Shown here: positions 61,122-64,000 of the stretch, piece by piece
How positions within the stretch are numbered: the first letter of the stretch is position 1
How the letters are laid out: each line of letters starts with the position of its first letter
Assembly: GCF_000426245.1 (NCBI RefSeq)
Contig: NZ_AUEZ01000009.1
Span: 62,001-126,000, forward strand
From: Bradyrhizobium sp. Ai1a-2
GTDB taxonomy: Bacteria; Pseudomonadota; Alphaproteobacteria; Rhizobiales; Xanthobacteraceae
Direction: 5' to 3'
Length of the DNA: 64,000 nucleotides
The notes under the pieces: model-generated
Told to the model about the DNA's origin: nothing
The model's database searches: none
What the model saw: the letters and a program-made list of their open reading frames with translations, nothing else
Translations under genes and position numbers: made by a program

Positions 61122-62542
61122 TCGCAAACCTACGAGCCCTCGTGCGGTTACCGCCCGCCATCCTGCCGAGGCGCGAGAGCCGGGTCGTGATCACCGCGAT
61201 TGACGAGTTCGAGCAACGGCAGTTTCCGTGGTGTCCGGCACCGACGCAGGCCTCGCCGCGTCTCAGGCTCCGCCGCGTCACCCTGGCAGGCAATCTCCTG
61301 GTCGTAGGTTTTGTGCTGGGTCTCGGAATCTGGTCGGCCTTTGCTCCGCTTGAAAGCGCCGCGATCGCGTCCGGCGTGGTCGAATCGGAATCGAGCCGGA
61401 AGACGATCCAGCACCTCGAGGGCGGCATCGTCAGGAAAATTCTGGTCGCCGACGGCGATCTTGTGACGGCGGGACAGACGCTGATCGCGCTCGACGACAC
61501 CAGGCCCCGCGCCGAAGTGCAAAGCCTGCAGGGGCAGTTGTGGGATGCGGCCGCGCGTGAGGCAAGGTTACTTGCCGAGCAGCAGGGCCAGGAACTGATC
61601 TCGTTTCCGGCCTGGCTCGACAGGATCCGAACCACGAGTGGTTCGGTCGATTCCGTGCTGGTGGCACAGCAAAACATCTTTGAAACCCGCCGGCAGGTGT
61701 TCCAGTCCCAGGCCACCATCCTCAGGGAGAAAAGACTTCAGGTCGCAAAGGAGATCGAGGGCCTCAAGTCGCAGGAGGACGCGGTGGCGCAGCGGGCCGC
61801 GATCGTGCGCGAAGAGCTGGACATGGTGACGATCCTGGTCAACAAGGGGCTGGAGCGCCGTCCGCGCCTGTTGAACCTCGAACGGGAGCTGGCTGATATC
61901 GAGGGACGGCGCGGCGAGATCATCGCGCATATTTCGCGCGCCAAGCAGGTGATCAGCGAATCGCAGGCGACACTCCTGAAGCTGGAAAGCGACCGGCAGA
62001 ACGAGATCGCACAGTCATTGCGCGAGGCGCAGAACCAGGGCTTTCAGCTGCGCGAAAAATTGCTGGCGGCGCAGGACCAGTTGTCCCGGACGGAGGTCAA
62101 GGCGCCGGAGGACGGGGTGATCACCGACCTGCGGATTCACACGCCGGGCGGCGTCATCGGGGCCGGCGCTCCCTTGATGGATCTGGTGCCCCGGCAGGAC
62201 AGGCTTGTCGTGATCGCACGCCTCAAGCCGGAGGACATCGACGTTGTTCATCCAGGGCTGAACGCCGATGTGCATCTCTTGCCGTACAATCAGCGTCGTG
62301 TCCCGCGTCTGAAGGGAACGGTGATGCACGTATCGGCCGACCGCCTGCTCGACAAGCGCACCGACCAACCGTATTACGCGACGAAAATCCGCGTCCAGGA
62401 TTCCAAGATCGTCGAGAATGGCTTGAAGATCATTCCCGGAATGCCGGCCCAGGTGTTCATCACAACCGGGCGCGGCACCGTGGCGATCTACGCTTTGCGG
62501 CCCCTGCTCGACAGCTTCCACACCGCCTTCAGTGAAGATTGA
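61118..62542 (+). CDS. HlyD/PrtE family type I secretion periplasmic adaptor
   Basis: A 474-residue membrane fusion protein. A cytoplasmic N-terminus precedes one membrane segment (about 57-75, LAGNLLVVGFVLGLGIWSAF), then EGGIVRKILVADGDLVTAGQ (lipoyl), a long coiled hairpin (about 150-320), the second lipoyl half (TEVKAPEDGVITDLRIHTPG) and the C-terminal beta-barrel ending with IYALRPLLDSFHTAFSED, a typical HlyD finish. GTG start overlapping the ATPase stop means coupled translation. The outer-membrane TolC partner is not in the window. Confidence 0.92.
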   Translation: MIANLRALVRLPPAILPRRESRVVITAIDEFEQRQFPWCPAPTQASPRLRLRRVTLAGNLLVVGFVLGLGIWSAFAPLESAAIASGVVESESSRKTIQHLEGGIVRKILVADGDLVTAGQTLIALDDTRPRAEVQSLQGQLWDAAAREARLLAEQQGQELISFPAWLDRIRTTSGSVDSVLVAQQNIFETRRQVFQSQATILREKRLQVAKEIEGLKSQEDAVAQRAAIVREELDMVTILVNKGLERRPRLLNLERELADIEGRRGEIIAHISRAKQVISESQATLLKLESDRQNEIAQSLREAQNQGFQLREKLLAAQDQLSRTEVKAPEDGVITDLRIHTPGGVIGAGAPLMDLVPRQDRLVVIARLKPEDIDVVHPGLNADVHLLPYNQRRVPRLKGTVMHVSADRLLDKRTDQPYYATKIRVQDSKIVENGLKIIPGMPAQVFITTGRGTVAIYALRPLLDSFHTAFSED

Positions 62543-62717
62543 GCATGATGAGATCATGCCGGATCGCATCCGCGATGGATGCTGCGCTCCCTCTCCCGCA
62601 AGCGGGAGAAGTTATAGCGTTTTCGAGCGAAGTGGACGCCGGTTCGCGTGAAGAAAACGCGTCAAAACAAGAGCTAGAGCTTCGGTTCTGATTCAATCAG
62701 AACCGAAAATGCGCTAG
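62543..62717. repeat. Repeat cluster: fragments of families A and E and a full family F copy
   Basis: Directly after the adaptor stop are GAGCATGATGAGATCATGCC (family A fragment, 62543-62562), CCCTCTCCCGCAAGCGGGAGA (half of family E, 62588-62608) and the family F copy (62614-62717) with TAGCGTTTTCGAGCGAA, GCCGGTTCGC and GCTTCGGTTCTGATT. The cluster lies between convergent genes. Confidence 0.75.
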
Positions 62718-62730
62718 TGAACCAGCCAAG

Positions 62731-63480
62731 TCAGGATGCCGAGAAGGCACCGGGCTCCGGTGCGCGGTGACCGGTCGATCTTGCGCGCCAGCGCAGCACA
62801 GCCTCGGTGCGATTGCGAGCGGCACATTTCCGCATGATGTGGTGAATGTGCATCTTCACCGTGTTTTCCGAAAGCTTCAGTTTGGCGGCAATCAGCTTGT
62901 TGGGCAGGCCGAGCTCCAATTCCGCAAGCACGTGTTGCTCGCGCGGCGTGAATTCGATCTGGTCCTTGTTTGCCAGATATATCGGCGCCAACGGGCGAGG
63001 ATAGACCGGCTCGCAGCCCGAAGACTCATTCTTTCCCTCAATTGAAAGCGGCCTGTAGACGCCGCCGGCGAGAACAAGACGCAGGCCGGCGACAGCGAGC
63101 TCGACCGGGATCGAGGTCGGAAAAAAGCCGCGAACTCCCCGATGCAGGGCCGCAAGCGCGGTGGCTTCATCATCCCGGTTGCAGAACAGGGCGATCGAGG
63201 CGTTGGGGCAGCAATCGGCGAGCAGGGCGAGATCGCCGGCGACCGAGGGATCGGCCACCGACTTGTCCCCGATGCTGAGCGCTGCCAGCCGAACGTCTCG
63301 TCCCGTCGCGCAGCCGAGAGTGTCGGTCGTGGCCATTTCGACGATTTCGAATCCGATCAGCTCCTGCCGGAGAATGTGCAGAATGCAGGTCCGCGCCAGC
63401 GTGAGCGGATCGATGATGAGCAGGACCGGCAACGGCAACGATCCGTTGAGCCGCTCCGCAGCAGAGACAAGGTCGTCCAT
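62731..63480 (-). CDS. LuxR-type regulator with degenerate receiver domain
   Basis: A 249-residue DNA-binding response-regulator-like protein. The C-terminal HTH is normal (FTPREQHVLAELELGLPNKL, IAAKLKLSENTVKMHIHHIM). The N-terminal receiver is altered: the acidic pair is reduced to LIIDPLT, the phospho-acceptor position reads ALSIGDK instead of LLD-x, the Thr/Ser position is FCN, and the conserved Lys is lost in GFFPTS. It should work without phosphorylation. It faces the secretion operon tail to tail and may control it; there is no histidine kinase nearby. Confidence 0.88.
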   Translation of the reverse strand: MDDLVSAAERLNGSLPLPVLLIIDPLTLARTCILHILRQELIGFEIVEMATTDTLGCATGRDVRLAALSIGDKSVADPSVAGDLALLADCCPNASIALFCNRDDEATALAALHRGVRGFFPTSIPVELAVAGLRLVLAGGVYRPLSIEGKNESSGCEPVYPRPLAPIYLANKDQIEFTPREQHVLAELELGLPNKLIAAKLKLSENTVKMHIHHIMRKCAARNRTEAVLRWRARSTGHRAPEPGAFSAS

Positions 63481-63626
63481 AATATCCTCAATAGAAGGAA
63501 TTGCTGACCTACCCCAATCATTTCCATCTCAATGAATTAGCGTCGCGCAACCGGCTCAAGGCGCGAGCCTCTTGCCGATCGAGCGCGCACGTTGGTCACC
63601 GGGGTCCGCTTTCCCGGTGTCACGCC

Positions 63627-64000
63627 TCAGTTGCAAATATTCCGATATGCGATCGCCGCGGCTGAGTCCGCTTTGCCGTCGACGACGTAGACGTCATCCT
63701 CCTTCACGAGATACAGAAACGGCTTCTCCCCGGTGTCCTGGCCCGACGCCTTTTTTCCCCTGACATGACCACAGATCGTGTCCACCGACCGCCCCAGCGT
63801 ATTCTTCCTGATTGCCCGCTTCGCGTCGGTGAACTCGGCCGACGCCGGATCTTCCATTTTTGCAGCCACCGACATCTTCGCTTTGCTCAGGACGGCATCG
63901 GATGTTTCAGCAGCAGCGGGGCGGTCCGCCATCGCCTTCGGCGCGGGGTTTTTGGCACGCGCGAGCCGTGTGTCCCGACGGGGCGGTGATCGCTTCTCGG
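63627..64000 (-). CDS. Hypothetical protein, 5' end possibly beyond the window
   Basis: The frame ends at 63627 and stays open to the right edge, 124 codons. An ATG at 63932 would give 101 residues (MADRPAAAETSDAVLSKAK); the residues before it are Pro/Arg-rich and could equally belong to the protein. Conserved-looking parts are KMEDPASAEFTDAKRAIRKN, DTICGHVRGKKASG and LYLVKEDDVYVVDG, with two Cys (the second at the very end, AYRNICN). It resembles small exported proteins of Bradyrhizobium from memory but I assign no function. Confidence 0.6.
   Translation of the reverse strand, partial: EKRSPPRRDTRLARAKNPAPKAMADRPAAAETSDAVLSKAKMSVAAKMEDPASAEFTDAKRAIRKNTLGRSVDTICGHVRGKKASGQDTGEKPFLYLVKEDDVYVVDGKADSAAAIAYRNICN

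Noticed and set aside
1-64000. tRNA, rRNA, integrase, transposase or prophage genes
   Set aside because: None was recognised. The window reads as core and lightly accessory chromosome, with dispersed palindromes as the only repeated DNA.

Overview
The window is a high-GC chromosomal segment of an alphaproteobacterium, most likely Bradyrhizobium or a close relative in the Nitrobacteraceae. This rests on gene content and order (cysG-DUF2849-cysI-DUF934-cysH, tkt-gap-pgk-fba, zapA-6S RNA-5-FCL, an rcdA/DUF1465 gene) and on many short palindromic intergenic repeats of kinds common in that group. The genus is inferred from family knowledge, not from a database search. No tRNA, rRNA, insertion sequence, prophage or CRISPR array was seen.

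Layout. 1-9719: assimilatory sulfate reduction. A partial cysD diverges from cysG-DUF2849-cysI-DUF934-cysH; a sulfate ABC importer (sbp-cysT-cysW-cysA) follows. Together they import sulfate, activate it, reduce APS to sulfite and sulfite to sulfide, and make the siroheme cofactor. 9930-19595: a CAP-domain lipoprotein, patatin plus 3-hydroxybutyrate dehydrogenase, a ParE/RelE toxin-antitoxin pair, a polysaccharide flippase, a DsbD-like periplasmic protein, YqgE, a TfdA-like dioxygenase, two SDRs and a CsbD protein. 19666-29127: a DUF459 SGNH hydrolase, a lytic transglycosylase, galU, and two cyclic-di-GMP proteins (a GGEEF cyclase and a degenerate-GGDEF/EAL protein) on either side of a DUF7662 gene. 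29249-36919: quinone oxidoreductase, DUF1192, a candidate small RNA, RcdA, ribosomal protein L31, an ABC exporter, GNAT, and a MotB/MotA-like pair.

37535-45763 carries an RND efflux adaptor and pump, an inositol-monophosphatase-family protein, a Sel1-repeat protein, a ThiE-like protein without the usual catalytic residues, and class I aldolase. 46038-51694 carries class II aldolase, pgk, gap and tkt on the minus strand. 52092-54627 carries DUF4164, zapA, 6S RNA, 5-formyltetrahydrofolate cyclo-ligase and a YmdB-type phosphoesterase, an arrangement also known from enterobacteria (zapA-ssrS-ygfA).

The most novel part is 54800-63480. A dedicated type I secretion ATPase and HlyD-type adaptor sit directly downstream of two glycine-rich proteins of one unrecognised family. 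The first has four repeats of about 90 residues. The second looks like one such repeat opened by an insertion, and both end in nearly the same C-terminal motif. A divergent membrane-anchored TPR protein and a convergent LuxR regulator with a degenerate receiver flank the set. I read this as a self-contained secretion locus with its own substrate family.

Six families of intergenic palindromes (called A to F here) recur across the window. Many start codons were moved inward from the longest open frame, using Shine-Dalgarno spacing or because the extension ran through a repeat or an opposing gene.
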